A DNA stretch of 64,000 nucleotides, taken from contig JANXBI010000059.1 of the NCBI GenBank assembly GCA_025060675.1, positions 1-64,000 on the forward strand, written 5' to 3'. The DNA comes from Candidatus Caldatribacterium sp. (GTDB taxonomy: Bacteria; Atribacterota; Atribacteria; Atribacterales; Caldatribacteriaceae). A model generated the notes under the pieces. The model had not been told where the DNA came from. It ran no database searches and saw nothing but the letters and a program-made list of their open reading frames with translations. Below, one piece after another: positions 16,801-25,044 of the stretch; the stretch's first letter is position 1; the number at the start of each line of letters is the position of its first letter. The position numbers were made by a program, and so were the translations under genes.

Positions 16801-17103
16801 ATGCACGAACTCCCTCTCAAATGTAAGCATTGTAAGACTCTCATCGGCTCTGAGGACGTCACCGAAATAGGCATCTACAAAATCCCAGCATACCAGGGAT
16901 TGGCGTACATTCGTTACATTTGCCCGTACTGTCGAGACTTTGGTGAGGTGACCTTTCACCTTGAGAAAATTGAGGATGTTGCCAAAATTCTCAAAAAGGG
17001 GAAAAGGGGAGCTCCTCGTGGCCAGATTACCATCGACGAAGTTATCGAATTCCACAAAGAACTCGAGAAGTTGAAAAACGCCGATTTCCTAAAGGATACT
17101 TGA
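16801..17103 (+). CDS. Small zinc-ribbon protein, 100 aa
   Basis: A 100-residue cytoplasmic protein with two CxxC knuckles (Cys8/Cys11 and Cys41/Cys44) separated by about 30 residues, which suggests a single zinc ribbon. The C-terminal half is charged and helical (RGQITIDEVIEFHKELEKL). The frame is open upstream to 16744, but ATG 16801 has an excellent GAGGAGGAAGGA in front and the zinc ribbon begins at once. I do not recognise the family. It is the first gene of the operon with an ECF sigma factor seven bases downstream, so a redox- or zinc-linked accessory role is possible but unproven. Confidence 0.75.
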   Translation: MHELPLKCKHCKTLIGSEDVTEIGIYKIPAYQGLAYIRYICPYCRDFGEVTFHLEKIEDVAKILKKGKRGAPRGQITIDEVIEFHKELEKLKNADFLKDT

Positions 17104-17110
17104 GGTTGCC

Positions 17111-17704
17111 ATGGTGCGAACAAGAGAAGACCAAAAAAAGGTTTTTCAAGAACTTCTTATCCCGGAACTTCCGGCACTTTTCCGAACTGCTCTTCGCATG
17201 ACGAGGAACCGGGAGGATGCCGAGGATCTCGTGCAGGAAGCAGTTACTAAGGCTTTTGCGGCTTTTGAGCGTTTTGAGGAAGGAACAAACTTTCGGGCCT
17301 GGATTTTTAAAATCCTCACCAATACTTTTATCAACAATTACTACCGTCTTCGGGACCGTCAAAAAGCTCCCTCACTTGAGGAAATGGAAGAGGAGACCTC
17401 GTTCCAACCATCTTTTGAGGGAGTAACTCCTGAAGAAGTACTGCTCAACACCCTCACTCGAGAAGACATCTTACGCGCCATTGAGTCACTTCCCCTTGAG
17501 TTCCGCGCTGTTGTTGTTCTCACCCTTATAGAGGGATTCTCCTATAAGGAGACGGCTGAAATTCTTGACATTCCTATAGGTACAGTCATGTCCCGCCTCC
17601 ACCGTGGGCGAAAACTTCTCCAGAAACTCCTTTGGGAATATTCTACCCGGAAAACCCCGCTTGAGAAGGAGAATGAAAAAGGATGGACTGCAAAGACCTT
17701 GTAG
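17111..17704 (+). CDS. ECF RNA polymerase sigma factor, SigR/SigH-like
   Basis: A 197-residue group 4 sigma factor. Region 2 carries DAEDLVQEAVTKAFAAFERF and then FRAWIFKILTNTFINNYYR, very close to the actinobacterial SigR (ECF12) sequence as I remember it. Region 4 has the SYKETAEILDIPIGTVMSRL helix-turn-helix near residues 150-170. The gene overlaps the anti-sigma gene by 22 bases. In the SigR system the sigma factor turns on thiol-redox genes once the anti-sigma is oxidised. The downstream serine acetyltransferase (cysteine synthesis) fits such a role. Confidence 0.92.
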   Translation: MVRTREDQKKVFQELLIPELPALFRTALRMTRNREDAEDLVQEAVTKAFAAFERFEEGTNFRAWIFKILTNTFINNYYRLRDRQKAPSLEEMEEETSFQPSFEGVTPEEVLLNTLTREDILRAIESLPLEFRAVVVLTLIEGFSYKETAEILDIPIGTVMSRLHRGRKLLQKLLWEYSTRKTPLEKENEKGWTAKTL

Positions 17705-17910
17705 AAAAGCTCTACTTCTACCTTGATGGAGAAATCCTTACCGAAGAGGAGCGAAAGGCCATAGAAGAACATTTAGAACTCTGCCGAAAATGTTGCGAGC
17801 GATACGAATTCGAACGCTTGCTTTGGGAAATGGTGCGATCTAATGGACGTAACGATAGCATCCCAGAGGCGCTCATAAGCCGAATCGAGAGCGTTATAGC
17901 TCAATTCTGA
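17683..17910 (+). CDS. RsrA-like zinc anti-sigma factor (ZAS domain)
   Basis: A 75-residue soluble anti-sigma factor with the zinc pattern Cys3, His30, Cys34, Cys37 plus an extra Cys38. The N-terminal CKDLVEKLYFYLDGE and HLELCRKC follow the Streptomyces RsrA layout, including an N-terminal Cys spaced about 27 residues from the His. The C-terminal Cys pair of RsrA is absent. No membrane helix is present, so it acts in the cytoplasm. It overlaps the sigma gene, as cognate pairs do. It probably releases the sigma factor when zinc-bound Cys residues are oxidised; this is inferred by family. Confidence 0.85.
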   Translation: MDCKDLVEKLYFYLDGEILTEEERKAIEEHLELCRKCCERYEFERLLWEMVRSNGRNDSIPEALISRIESVIAQF

Positions 17911-17921
17911 GGGTAGCCATT

Positions 17922-18824
17922 ATGCAGAATATTGAGCGCCTTACCAAGGCTCTTATTGAGAGTTATCGGAAAACCCATCGTATCACTTGCAGCGGGGAAA
18001 GGGAATTTCCGTCCCGGGAAAATGTTATTCGAATAACCGAGGAACTTCGAGCACTCCTTTTTCCAGGATACATTGGAGATACCCGTCTCTGCTTAGCTAA
18101 TGTAGAGTACGTTGTAGGGTGTAAGCTTGGAAGGCTTTTTGCAGAACTATGTCAAGAAATCGAAAAAGCGCTCCGTAGCGACCCCAAGACGATGGAAGAA
18201 AGTACCTTACCTCCTAAGGAGCGAGCATACCAGGAAACAGAACGCTTTTTTGAAAAGCTCCCTTATATTCGAGAGATGCTTGATGAAGATGTTCAAGCTG
18301 CGTTTGACGGAGATCCAGCAGCAAAAAGCATTGAAGAAGTGATTTTAAGCTACCCTTGTGTTGTGGCCATTTCCATCTACCGTATGGCACATGAACTCTT
18401 TGTCCAAGGTATCCCCTTTATTCCGCGAATGATGACCGAGTACGCCCATAGTATCACTGGTATCGATATCCACCCTGGGGCAAAAATCGGCCGTAGCTTT
18501 TTCATTGACCATGGAACGGGGGTCGTCATTGGTGAAACCTGCGAGATAGGGGATAACGTAAAAATCTACCAAGGTGTAACACTGGGCGCTCTTTCTTTTC
18601 CGAAAGATGAGCGTGGAAAAATCATCCGGGGGAAAAAGCGCCATCCCACCATTGAGGACAATGTAACGATTTACGCAGGGGCGACCATTCTCGGTGGCGA
18701 GACAGTTATCGGCAGCGGAAGCGTCATTGGGGGAAACGTGTGGCTCACGCATTCTATTCCTCCAAACACTAAGGTTGTCATTGAAGAACCTCGTCTTAGG
18801 ATTCTTGAAAATCGAGCCAAATGA
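17922..18824 (+). CDS. cysE: Serine O-acetyltransferase
   Basis: A 300-residue enzyme that acetylates L-serine with acetyl-CoA, the committing step of cysteine synthesis. The helical N-terminal domain is long, as in the EpsC/SATase type. The C-terminal left-handed beta-helix holds TGIDIHPGAKIGRSFFIDHG (catalytic His in DHGTGVVIGE), NVKIYQGVTLGALS and GATILGG-type hexapeptides, with a tail cut shortly after the last repeat. It starts 11 bases after the anti-sigma stop. Its position in a thiol-redox sigma operon suggests that cysteine supply is raised under oxidative or disulfide stress. No cysK lies in the window. Confidence 0.94.
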   Translation: MQNIERLTKALIESYRKTHRITCSGEREFPSRENVIRITEELRALLFPGYIGDTRLCLANVEYVVGCKLGRLFAELCQEIEKALRSDPKTMEESTLPPKERAYQETERFFEKLPYIREMLDEDVQAAFDGDPAAKSIEEVILSYPCVVAISIYRMAHELFVQGIPFIPRMMTEYAHSITGIDIHPGAKIGRSFFIDHGTGVVIGETCEIGDNVKIYQGVTLGALSFPKDERGKIIRGKKRHPTIEDNVTIYAGATILGGETVIGSGSVIGGNVWLTHSIPPNTKVVIEEPRLRILENRAK

Positions 18825-19588
18825 GTGTTCTCGTACACTTTGTGTTTCTCGCTGCATGGGCTGGAAGCAGTGCTTTCCTACCCCCGCTCTATTCAAGCAG
18901 TATCATTGTAATCTGGCTAAGCGTTTTCTTCTTTACCACATTACGTTTTGCTCGCTTTTCCTGGCAGAGGAAAGCTCCTTTTCTCAGAGGTCTAGGTTAT
19001 GGCTTCGCCGCTGCTTTCCACTTTCCTCTTTTCTTTTGGAAATTTCAATTGCGACTCGAGTTAACCCCTGAAGAAAAAACCCAACTCCTTCTTCACTTCC
19101 AGAGGGTTACTGGTGTCTCTCGACCGAGTTCGCTCCTTTGTCCCTTTTGTCGGATTGAAATTCCAGAAACCCTTGCCATACTCCCTAACGGAGCCCTAGG
19201 AGTGCAGAAAAGACCTATTCTTTGTCCTCGTTGCGAAACTCGCCTTGATTGCTGCCGCTTTTGTGCCTTCTTTGAATCACGACGGAGCTCTTTCTGGGAG
19301 GAAGGCATTTCTGGACGATGTAATCTGCTAAAAAAGCAGCAGAACGTGGAAGAGATATGTGCTCCCCCTCTGGCACGAAAGCTTAAAGAAATGGGATGGC
19401 ACACCCTGTATGCCGGGATTGCCATCCCTGATGCCTTCTCGCCACCCGAAGAATGCCGAACCTTTCAGTTCGATGAGCGAAAAAGCCTCTCTGAAGGCCT
19501 TTCTTGGATGGGAAAAGAAAGGGTGTTGCTCTTACGCTTTGAGGAAGAAGTCTATTCCCACCCTTCTTCGAGCTCGCGCTCCGGCTGA
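18821..19588 (+). CDS. Cys-rich membrane protein of unknown function, 255 aa
   Basis: I do not recognise this protein. The first 75 residues hold three hydrophobic segments (about 3-20, 27-41 and 57-74). A soluble part follows with nine Cys: CPFC (107/110), CPRC (135/138), CC (144/145), Cys148, Cys167 and Cys180. The first two pairs look like a split zinc ribbon; the later set (DCCRFCAFFESRRSSFW, then SGRCN) resembles a small iron-sulfur or zinc site. It overlaps cysE by four bases and so belongs to the redox-sigma operon. The C-terminus is low-complexity Ser-rich and overlaps tail-to-tail with the YlbF gene by 37 bases. Confidence 0.75.
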   Translation: MSVLVHFVFLAAWAGSSAFLPPLYSSSIIVIWLSVFFFTTLRFARFSWQRKAPFLRGLGYGFAAAFHFPLFFWKFQLRLELTPEEKTQLLLHFQRVTGVSRPSSLLCPFCRIEIPETLAILPNGALGVQKRPILCPRCETRLDCCRFCAFFESRRSSFWEEGISGRCNLLKKQQNVEEICAPPLARKLKEMGWHTLYAGIAIPDAFSPPEECRTFQFDERKSLSEGLSWMGKERVLLLRFEEEVYSHPSSSSRSG

Positions 19589-19947
19589 GCAGCAGAAGAA
19601 GCAAAGTCAAAACCTAAGAGGCTACTCATCTCGTTATTAATTTCCTGAAGAAGGGAAACAAGGCGGTCCTGCGCTCGGAAGTAGGCAAGGATTACTGGGT
19701 GGGAAAGAGCCTCTTGCCGAGCTTGCTCAACACCGGCAAAATCTTCGTCCACAAGGTCTCTTTGGAGAGCAATACGACTCAACGATCTTTGCTCCTCCTC
19801 AAGACGCTCAAGAAGTCGCAATGCCTCAGTATCTCTTGAAAGCATGGTGCGAGTATTCTCAAAATCCTGAAAAGGCTGAGTAGCAACGATTTGTTCCACA
19901 AGAGACCGAATGGCATCCTTTAAAGCTTGGGAGAGAACAATACTCAC
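19552..19947 (-). CDS. YlbF/YmcA family protein
   Basis: A 131-residue helical protein of the YlbF/YmcA (Com_YlbF) family: LSQALKDAIRSLVEQIVATQ, then a long charged helix and HPVILAYFRAQDRLVSLL, the usual C-terminal helix, followed by INNEMSSLLGFDF. In Bacillus these proteins act in an RNase Y specificity complex; here the role can only be called likely RNA-related. GTG 19947 was chosen because GGAGGTG precedes it; the frame remains open to 20145, but the upstream part is not family-like and crosses the promoter. Confidence 0.85.
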   Translation of the reverse strand: MSIVLSQALKDAIRSLVEQIVATQPFQDFENTRTMLSRDTEALRLLERLEEEQRSLSRIALQRDLVDEDFAGVEQARQEALSHPVILAYFRAQDRLVSLLQEINNEMSSLLGFDFASSAAQPERELEEGWE

Positions 19948-19974
19948 GTGACACCTCCAACGTCCTTTTCTTCT

Positions 19975-20004
19975 ATTATACGGTGCACCCTTGGAAATTG
20001 CTAC
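19975..20004 (-). promoter_or_regulatory. Promoter of the YlbF-family gene
   Basis: A perfect TATAAT is present on the minus strand (19975-19980), about 28 bases from the GTG start. The -35 region 17-18 bases away is weak (GTAGCA or TAGCAA), so the call rests mainly on the -10 element. Confidence 0.45.
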
Positions 20005-20017
20005 CCTTCTTCCCTCC

Positions 20018-20046
20018 TTCGAAAAAACCACAATCTCGTTTACAAT
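20018..20046 (+). promoter_or_regulatory. Promoter of the isomerase gene
   Basis: TACAAT (20041-20046) lies 17 bases after TTCGAA (20018-20023), giving a moderate promoter that starts shortly before the AAAGGAGG ribosome-binding site of the isomerase. It is back-to-back with the YlbF promoter. Confidence 0.4.
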
Positions 20047-20077
20047 TATGAAAAGAGAATGCAAAGGAGGTGTGTAC

Positions 20078-21484
20078 ATGGCAAAAGTTGGAGTTATCAC
20101 TTTCTCGGATGGACGACCCCATGTGCACAAGGAGCTTCTTGCCATGAATCTCGCTTTTCAAGAAAAACTCGTACAACGGCTTCGAGAAGCAGGGCACGAA
20201 GTTGTTACACCCCCTGAACCACCGTGGAACAACGAGACTGCTGTACAAGCCGGAAGGGTGCTCCAGCGAGAGGATGTGGATTGTACCATTTTTAATTACG
20301 CTATTTGGTCTTGGCCTCACTTCACCGTGCTTGCCGCGCAGTTTGCCCCCCGACCATATCTTTGCCTCTCGAACATTAATCCCGGATATCCTGGACTTGT
20401 GGGGATGTTAGCAAGTTCCGGGGCTCTTGCTAACCTAGGTATACCGTACATTCGAGTATCCGGCGATGTCGCCGATGAAAGAGTTTTTCGAAAAATCCAA
20501 ACCTTTATCAAGGCCGCCTCTTGTGTGAAATCTCTTCGGGGGGAGACCTTTGGATGTTTCGGTGGACGCCCCATGGGGATGTACACAGCAACCGTCGGAG
20601 CAGACGTCTGGGCAAAGGTTTTTGGCATCGACGTCGAACACATAGACCAGTGGGAAATTGTTCGCCGCGCCGAAACCATACCTAAGGAAAAAGTCGAAAA
20701 TGCATTCAAGTGGTGCGAAGCTAACGTAGGAAAGATTCTCTACGATGGAAAACAACTCACTCCCGAAATCCTGAAGCGTCAAATCGCTTCATACTATGCT
20801 GTGAAGTCTATCTGTGAAGAGATGCATCTTGACTTCTGTGGTATTAAAGGCCAACCCGAACTTACCAACCACTTCTGCACCATGGATGTCGCTGAAGCGT
20901 TCCTTAACGACCCGTACGATTTCGACGGCCCGAAAGAGCCTATAGTATGCGCAACCGAAGCAGACATGGATGCAGCCATCACTATGGAAATTCTTAAAAA
21001 ACTTTCCGGCACGCCAGTCCTTTTTGGTGACGTTCGCCACTGGCATGAGGATTACGAGGTGTTGGACCTTTGCAACTCAGGACAGCATGCTACGTATTTC
21101 GCCGGAGGGAGTTTCGACTATCGAGATAACCTTCCTAAGGTTATCTTCTATCCCGAAGGATTTTACTTCCCTGCCGGTGGAGCTGCAGTACACCACCTTG
21201 CTCATCCTGGAAAGGTGACACTCGCCCGACTTGGACGAAGGAACGGTGCGTACTGGATGGCCATTTTGCGAGGGGAATTTGTACAGTTCGACAAGAAAAC
21301 CAACGAGGAAATCATGCGACGCACACAAATTGAATGGCCCCATGCTTTCTGCCGAATCGAAACCCCTATCGAACGCTTTATAGAGAAATTCCCCTGTAAC
21401 CATATTCATGCAGTATATGGTGACTACGTTGATGAGCTTGTTATGGTATGCGAAATTCTGGGAATACCGTGGGAAATCCTTTAA
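20078..21484 (+). CDS. L-fucose/L-arabinose isomerase family protein
   Basis: A 468-residue ketol-isomerase of the FucI/AraA fold, which interconverts aldoses and ketoses with a divalent metal. The conserved region GIKGQPELTNHFCTMDVAEA contains a metal-ligand Glu, FLNDPYDFDG and GTPVLFGDVRHWHED contribute further acidic residues, and HHLAHPGKVTLARLGR lies near the C-terminus. It is shorter than E. coli FucI (about 590), closer to the single-gene isomerase-like group. ATG 20078 follows AAAGGAGG; the frame open from 19991 is ignored. It is a monocistronic gene with a hairpin after it. The exact sugar (fucose, arabinose, a 6-deoxy sugar) cannot be told. Confidence 0.88.
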   Translation: MAKVGVITFSDGRPHVHKELLAMNLAFQEKLVQRLREAGHEVVTPPEPPWNNETAVQAGRVLQREDVDCTIFNYAIWSWPHFTVLAAQFAPRPYLCLSNINPGYPGLVGMLASSGALANLGIPYIRVSGDVADERVFRKIQTFIKAASCVKSLRGETFGCFGGRPMGMYTATVGADVWAKVFGIDVEHIDQWEIVRRAETIPKEKVENAFKWCEANVGKILYDGKQLTPEILKRQIASYYAVKSICEEMHLDFCGIKGQPELTNHFCTMDVAEAFLNDPYDFDGPKEPIVCATEADMDAAITMEILKKLSGTPVLFGDVRHWHEDYEVLDLCNSGQHATYFAGGSFDYRDNLPKVIFYPEGFYFPAGGAAVHHLAHPGKVTLARLGRRNGAYWMAILRGEFVQFDKKTNEEIMRRTQIEWPHAFCRIETPIERFIEKFPCNHIHAVYGDYVDELVMVCEILGIPWEIL

Positions 21485-21493
21485 AAGGGGAAA

Positions 21494-21516
21494 GGCCCCG
21501 GGCTTTCCCCGGGGCC
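21494..21516. terminator. GC-rich hairpin between convergent genes
   Basis: A 9-bp perfect stem of GGCCCCGGG type with a five-base loop sits 10 bases after the isomerase stop and 7 bases before the stop of the opposing binding-protein gene. No clear T-run follows on either strand, so it may act as a bidirectional 3'-end hairpin rather than a textbook terminator. Confidence 0.6.
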
Positions 21517-21522
21517 AGAATC

Positions 21523-22482
21523 TTAGAAGCTTTTTTCTGCCTCACTGAGATTGTCCTTAGTAATCACCTTTGGCTCGATATAGACTACCGGTTTCTCTGG
21601 CTGTACACCTTCTCGAAGGTACTTCACGAGAATTTCAAAAGCTGTAGATGCCTGTTTGCCAGGGAATTGCTCAATGGTGGCATCAAGAACACCCTCTTCG
21701 ATAAGCTTCAGAGCTTCTGGTAGAGCGTCAAAACCAACTGTTATAACTTCCTTAACATCAAATTTTCCACTCGCATCAAGTGCCTGAATAGCTCCAAGAA
21801 TCATTTCGTCGTTAGCTCCAAAGACTGCATCAATTTGAGGAGTACTCATGATGAAATCCTCCATAACTTTCATGCCATCTTCACGGCGGAAGTTCGCCGT
21901 CTGCGATTTCACCACAATGTTAGGATACTGTTTCATAATCTCGTTAAAGCCTGCGCTCCGATCAATAGCCGGACCAGCACCAGGGGTTCCAGTAAGCTCA
22001 ATAACAACACCTTTAGGTTCGCCGTATTTCTCTGTTAACTTTTCAACGATGAACTTTGCCGCCTTTCGCCCACCTTCAACGTTATCCGCTCCAACGTGGC
22101 AGAGAATTTGAACAGGAGCTCCTTCTTTAATCCTCCGATCTACAGTGACCACAGGAATGTTAGCCTTGTTCAAGGCCTCAATCGCTGGGATAACCGCCTC
22201 AACCTCGATAGGAACCAGTAGGACTCCATCTACTCCTCGAACAATCATGTCTTCAATGATAGAAATCTGCTTCGAGACGTTATTCTCCGCCTCAAGCGAA
22301 ATAACTTCAATGCCTCCAAGCTGAGCCGCTTTGTCCTTGACTGCCTGCTCAAGGAAGGCAAACCAAGCGAAAGAAAGGCTTGGGAATGATAATCCGATGG
22401 TGAGATCCTCCCCAAATGCGGTTGACCCAAGCATTGAGAGGATAAGGAACATTCCAACTACAAGCACCACGACTCTCTTCAT
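21523..22482 (-). CDS. Periplasmic sugar-binding protein (RbsB-like), system B
   Basis: A 319-residue ribose/galactose-type binding protein. The signal peptide (VVVLVVGMFLILSMLGSTAFG) is removed near residue 24. Ligand-site segments follow the RbsB pattern: GLSFPSLSFAWF, MIVRGVDGVLLVPIE, NIPVVTVDRRI, GTPGAGPAIDRSAGF and FGANDEMILGAIQA. It is the last gene of operon B, about 80 bases after the permease, with its own CGGAGAT-like ribosome-binding region. The neighbouring cupin isomerase suggests that the substrate is a hexose or hexose derivative. Confidence 0.93.
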   Translation of the reverse strand: MKRVVVLVVGMFLILSMLGSTAFGEDLTIGLSFPSLSFAWFAFLEQAVKDKAAQLGGIEVISLEAENNVSKQISIIEDMIVRGVDGVLLVPIEVEAVIPAIEALNKANIPVVTVDRRIKEGAPVQILCHVGADNVEGGRKAAKFIVEKLTEKYGEPKGVVIELTGTPGAGPAIDRSAGFNEIMKQYPNIVVKSQTANFRREDGMKVMEDFIMSTPQIDAVFGANDEMILGAIQALDASGKFDVKEVITVGFDALPEALKLIEEGVLDATIEQFPGKQASTAFEILVKYLREGVQPEKPVVYIEPKVITKDNLSEAEKSF

Positions 22483-22565
22483 CTCCGCAACCTCCCTTTT
22501 TCAGAGTTCTGTCAATCAATTGAGACCGATAAAAAGGGTTTTAGGCCTTCTCTTCCACCCCCTTC

Positions 22566-23546
22566 TCACGCTGTTCGGAATCGACGCTTCAGTCTGTCAA
22601 GAAGCACCGCAAAGATGACGATAACACCTTTCACAATCATCTGCCAATACGGTTGCACACCAAGAAGATTCAAGCCGTTGGAGACAACACCGATCAGAAG
22701 AGCCCCGATGAGCGTTCCGTAAACGCCCCCTTCCCCTCCCATAAGACTCGTTCCACCAATAACCACCGAAGCAATAACATCAAGCTCGTACCCCTGTCCT
22801 GCTACGAGTTCACCTGAGTTCAGTCGAGAAGTCAGAATAAGACCACTTAACCCAGAAAGAAAACCAAGAAGCGTGAAAGCACTGATTTTGTACCGTTCAA
22901 CCATGATGCCCGAGAGAAGTGCTGCCTCTTCGTTCCCTCCTATGGCATAGATATACCGACCGAACACCGTTCTCTTCAATACAATTCCAGCAACAATCAC
23001 ACATCCTAAAAAGAGAATCACGGGGAAAGGGATAGGACCAATCATTCCCGCACCAATGAATCGAAACGCCGGACTCATTCCTGAGATAGGTTTTCCTTGC
23101 GCTACGAGAAGTGTGGCCCCCCTAAAAATGCTCATCATCCCAAGGGTGACGATGAACGGGTGAAGTTTCCCTTTGGTCGATATAAAGCCGTTGAGAAAAC
23201 CTATGCCCCCACCAATAAGGAGGGGTATGGCAATACTCAAAAATAGGCTTCCACCCCATTTGACCTGGAACCCTGCAGCAATGATTCCCGTAAAAGCTAC
23301 AATAGAGCCTACCGAAAGGTCAATCCCCCCAAGGAGTATAACAAAAGTCATACCAACGGCAATAACACCAATAATGGACACTTGACGAATAACGTTGAGG
23401 ATGTTGATGGGGTGGAAGAACACCGGGGTCAGCGCTCCGAACATCACGAAAATAACGATGAAAGCAAGGAGAATACCAACTCTATCCCAAAACACGAAGA
23501 ATTTTTGGAAAACCTGAACGGCTCTCTCCTCAGCCAACACTGGCAT
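22566..23546 (-). CDS. Sugar ABC transporter permease (RbsC family), system B
   Basis: A 326-residue permease with family motifs LLGGIDLSVGSIVAFTGII, GFLNGFISTKGKLHPFIVTL, TVFGRYIYAIGGNEEAALLS and ASVVIGGTSLMGGEGGVYG. About ten transmembrane helices are expected. ATG 23546 is preferred because GGAAGGAGAGAGGAG precedes it; the frame is open to 23621 inside the ATPase gene. It overlaps the ATPase 3' end by 17 bases. A single permease here implies a homodimeric channel, unlike system A. Confidence 0.94.
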   Translation of the reverse strand: MPVLAEERAVQVFQKFFVFWDRVGILLAFIVIFVMFGALTPVFFHPINILNVIRQVSIIGVIAVGMTFVILLGGIDLSVGSIVAFTGIIAAGFQVKWGGSLFLSIAIPLLIGGGIGFLNGFISTKGKLHPFIVTLGMMSIFRGATLLVAQGKPISGMSPAFRFIGAGMIGPIPFPVILFLGCVIVAGIVLKRTVFGRYIYAIGGNEEAALLSGIMVERYKISAFTLLGFLSGLSGLILTSRLNSGELVAGQGYELDVIASVVIGGTSLMGGEGGVYGTLIGALLIGVVSNGLNLLGVQPYWQMIVKGVIVIFAVLLDRLKRRFRTA

Positions 23547-25044
23547 ACTCCTCTCTCCTTCCGAGAGCAAGTCGGAGGACAGCTTCTTTTGTAGCTTCTT
23601 CGCGGGAGAGTTCCCCAACAATCTTCCCTTCTCTCATCACAAGGATGCGGTCACTCATGGCAAGAACTTCAGGGAGCTCAGAAGACACCATAATAATAGA
23701 AGCACCACGCTCAAGAAGGCGATTCATAAGGTGGTAAATCTCGACTTTCGCTCCAACATCTATTCCTCTTGTCGGTTCGTCAAAAAGGTAAATATCGCAG
23801 TTCCGCGCAAACCATTTCCCAAGAACTACCTTTTGCTGGTTTCCTCCAGAAAGGTACATAACCCTTTGGTAGAGGGAGGGGGTTTTAATGTTCATGTGGT
23901 GTACCATATTTTGCGCTATGACCTTAAGCCGCCCATCATTGATAAGTCCTCGAAAAGACACAAAAGGAAGGATAGGTAAGCCGAGATTATCAAGAACTGA
24001 GAGAAGAAGCACAAGACCATGGACCTTTCGCTCCTCCGGAAGGAACGCAATACCATGATTAATGGCATCAAGAGGAGAACGAAGACGGACCTCTTTTCCA
24101 TGGATATATATTTTTCCCTCGTCAATTGGATCCACACCGTAAATGGCTCGAAGGAGTTCCGTTCTTCCAGATCCTACCATCCCCGCAATGCCAAGAATTT
24201 CTCCTCTTCGCAGGGAGAAGGAAATATTCTCAAGGACCCCCCGTCTCGTCAGACCCTCCACTCGAAGGACTTCTTCTCCAATTTTATGAGAGACTCGTGG
24301 AAACTTTTCTACCACCTCACGGCCGACCATCATACGAATGAGATCATCCATAGTTACATCCTTCACATCTCGCGTTGCCACATGGCGCCCATCTCGGAGA
24401 ACCGTAACCCGGTCACAGACTTCGTAGATTTCTTCAAGACGATGCGATATGTAGATGACCGTAACCCCTTCGTTCTTCAAAAACCTGATAATCCTAAAAA
24501 GTCCCTCGATCTCTTTTTGGGCTAACGTAGCTGTCGGCTCATCCATGATGAGCACTCTTGCCTTATGGGAAAGAGCTTTAGCGATTTCCACAATCTGTTT
24601 CTTAGCAACCCCTAGATTACGAACTTTCTCGTCGACATCAATATCGACACCGAGAAAACGCATGATTTCTTGAGCCTCTCTTCGCATTCGCGGCCAATCG
24701 ACGAAAAAGCGCTGCTTCACGAAGTGATGACCCATAAAGATATTCTCCGCGACAGTAAGAGCCGGGATAAGGTTAAACTCTTGGTAAATTGCCGCAATAC
24801 CGCTTCGAAGAGCCTCATGGGGACTGTTAAAGTGCACTGGTTTACCATCAAAAAATATTTCTCCGGAAGTCTTCTGGTGTACTCCAGTCACAATCTTAAT
24901 GAGCGTCGACTTTCCAGCTCCGTTCTCCCCTACAATAGCATGAACCTCTCCTTGCCGAATGGAAAAAGTCACGTTATCGAGGGCAAGAACCCCCGGAAAA
25001 CGTTTAGTAAGCTTTTCAAAATGGAGGATAGGCGTCTCACTCAT
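23530..25044 (-). CDS. Sugar ABC transporter double ATP-binding protein (RbsA family), system B
   Basis: A 504-residue protein with two ABC domains. Domain one: AIVGENGAGKSTL (Walker A, about 37-49), LGVAKKQIVEIAKAL and VLIMDEPTATLAQ. Domain two: GIAGMVGSGRTEL (degenerate Walker A), YLSGGNQQKVVLGKWFA and IYLFDEPTRGIDVGAK. It starts one base after the cupin isomerase stop, so translation is coupled. It powers the system B permease and is close to RbsA/MglA in organisation. Confidence 0.95.
   Translation of the reverse strand: MSETPILHFEKLTKRFPGVLALDNVTFSIRQGEVHAIVGENGAGKSTLIKIVTGVHQKTSGEIFFDGKPVHFNSPHEALRSGIAAIYQEFNLIPALTVAENIFMGHHFVKQRFFVDWPRMRREAQEIMRFLGVDIDVDEKVRNLGVAKKQIVEIAKALSHKARVLIMDEPTATLAQKEIEGLFRIIRFLKNEGVTVIYISHRLEEIYEVCDRVTVLRDGRHVATRDVKDVTMDDLIRMMVGREVVEKFPRVSHKIGEEVLRVEGLTRRGVLENISFSLRRGEILGIAGMVGSGRTELLRAIYGVDPIDEGKIYIHGKEVRLRSPLDAINHGIAFLPEERKVHGLVLLLSVLDNLGLPILPFVSFRGLINDGRLKVIAQNMVHHMNIKTPSLYQRVMYLSGGNQQKVVLGKWFARNCDIYLFDEPTRGIDVGAKVEIYHLMNRLLERGASIIMVSSELPEVLAMSDRILVMREGKIVGELSREEATKEAVLRLALGRREEYASVG

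Noticed and set aside
23547..23621. Longer permease start at 23621
   Set aside because: It lies inside the ATPase frame; ATG 23546 has GGAAGGAG upstream and the family-like N-terminus.
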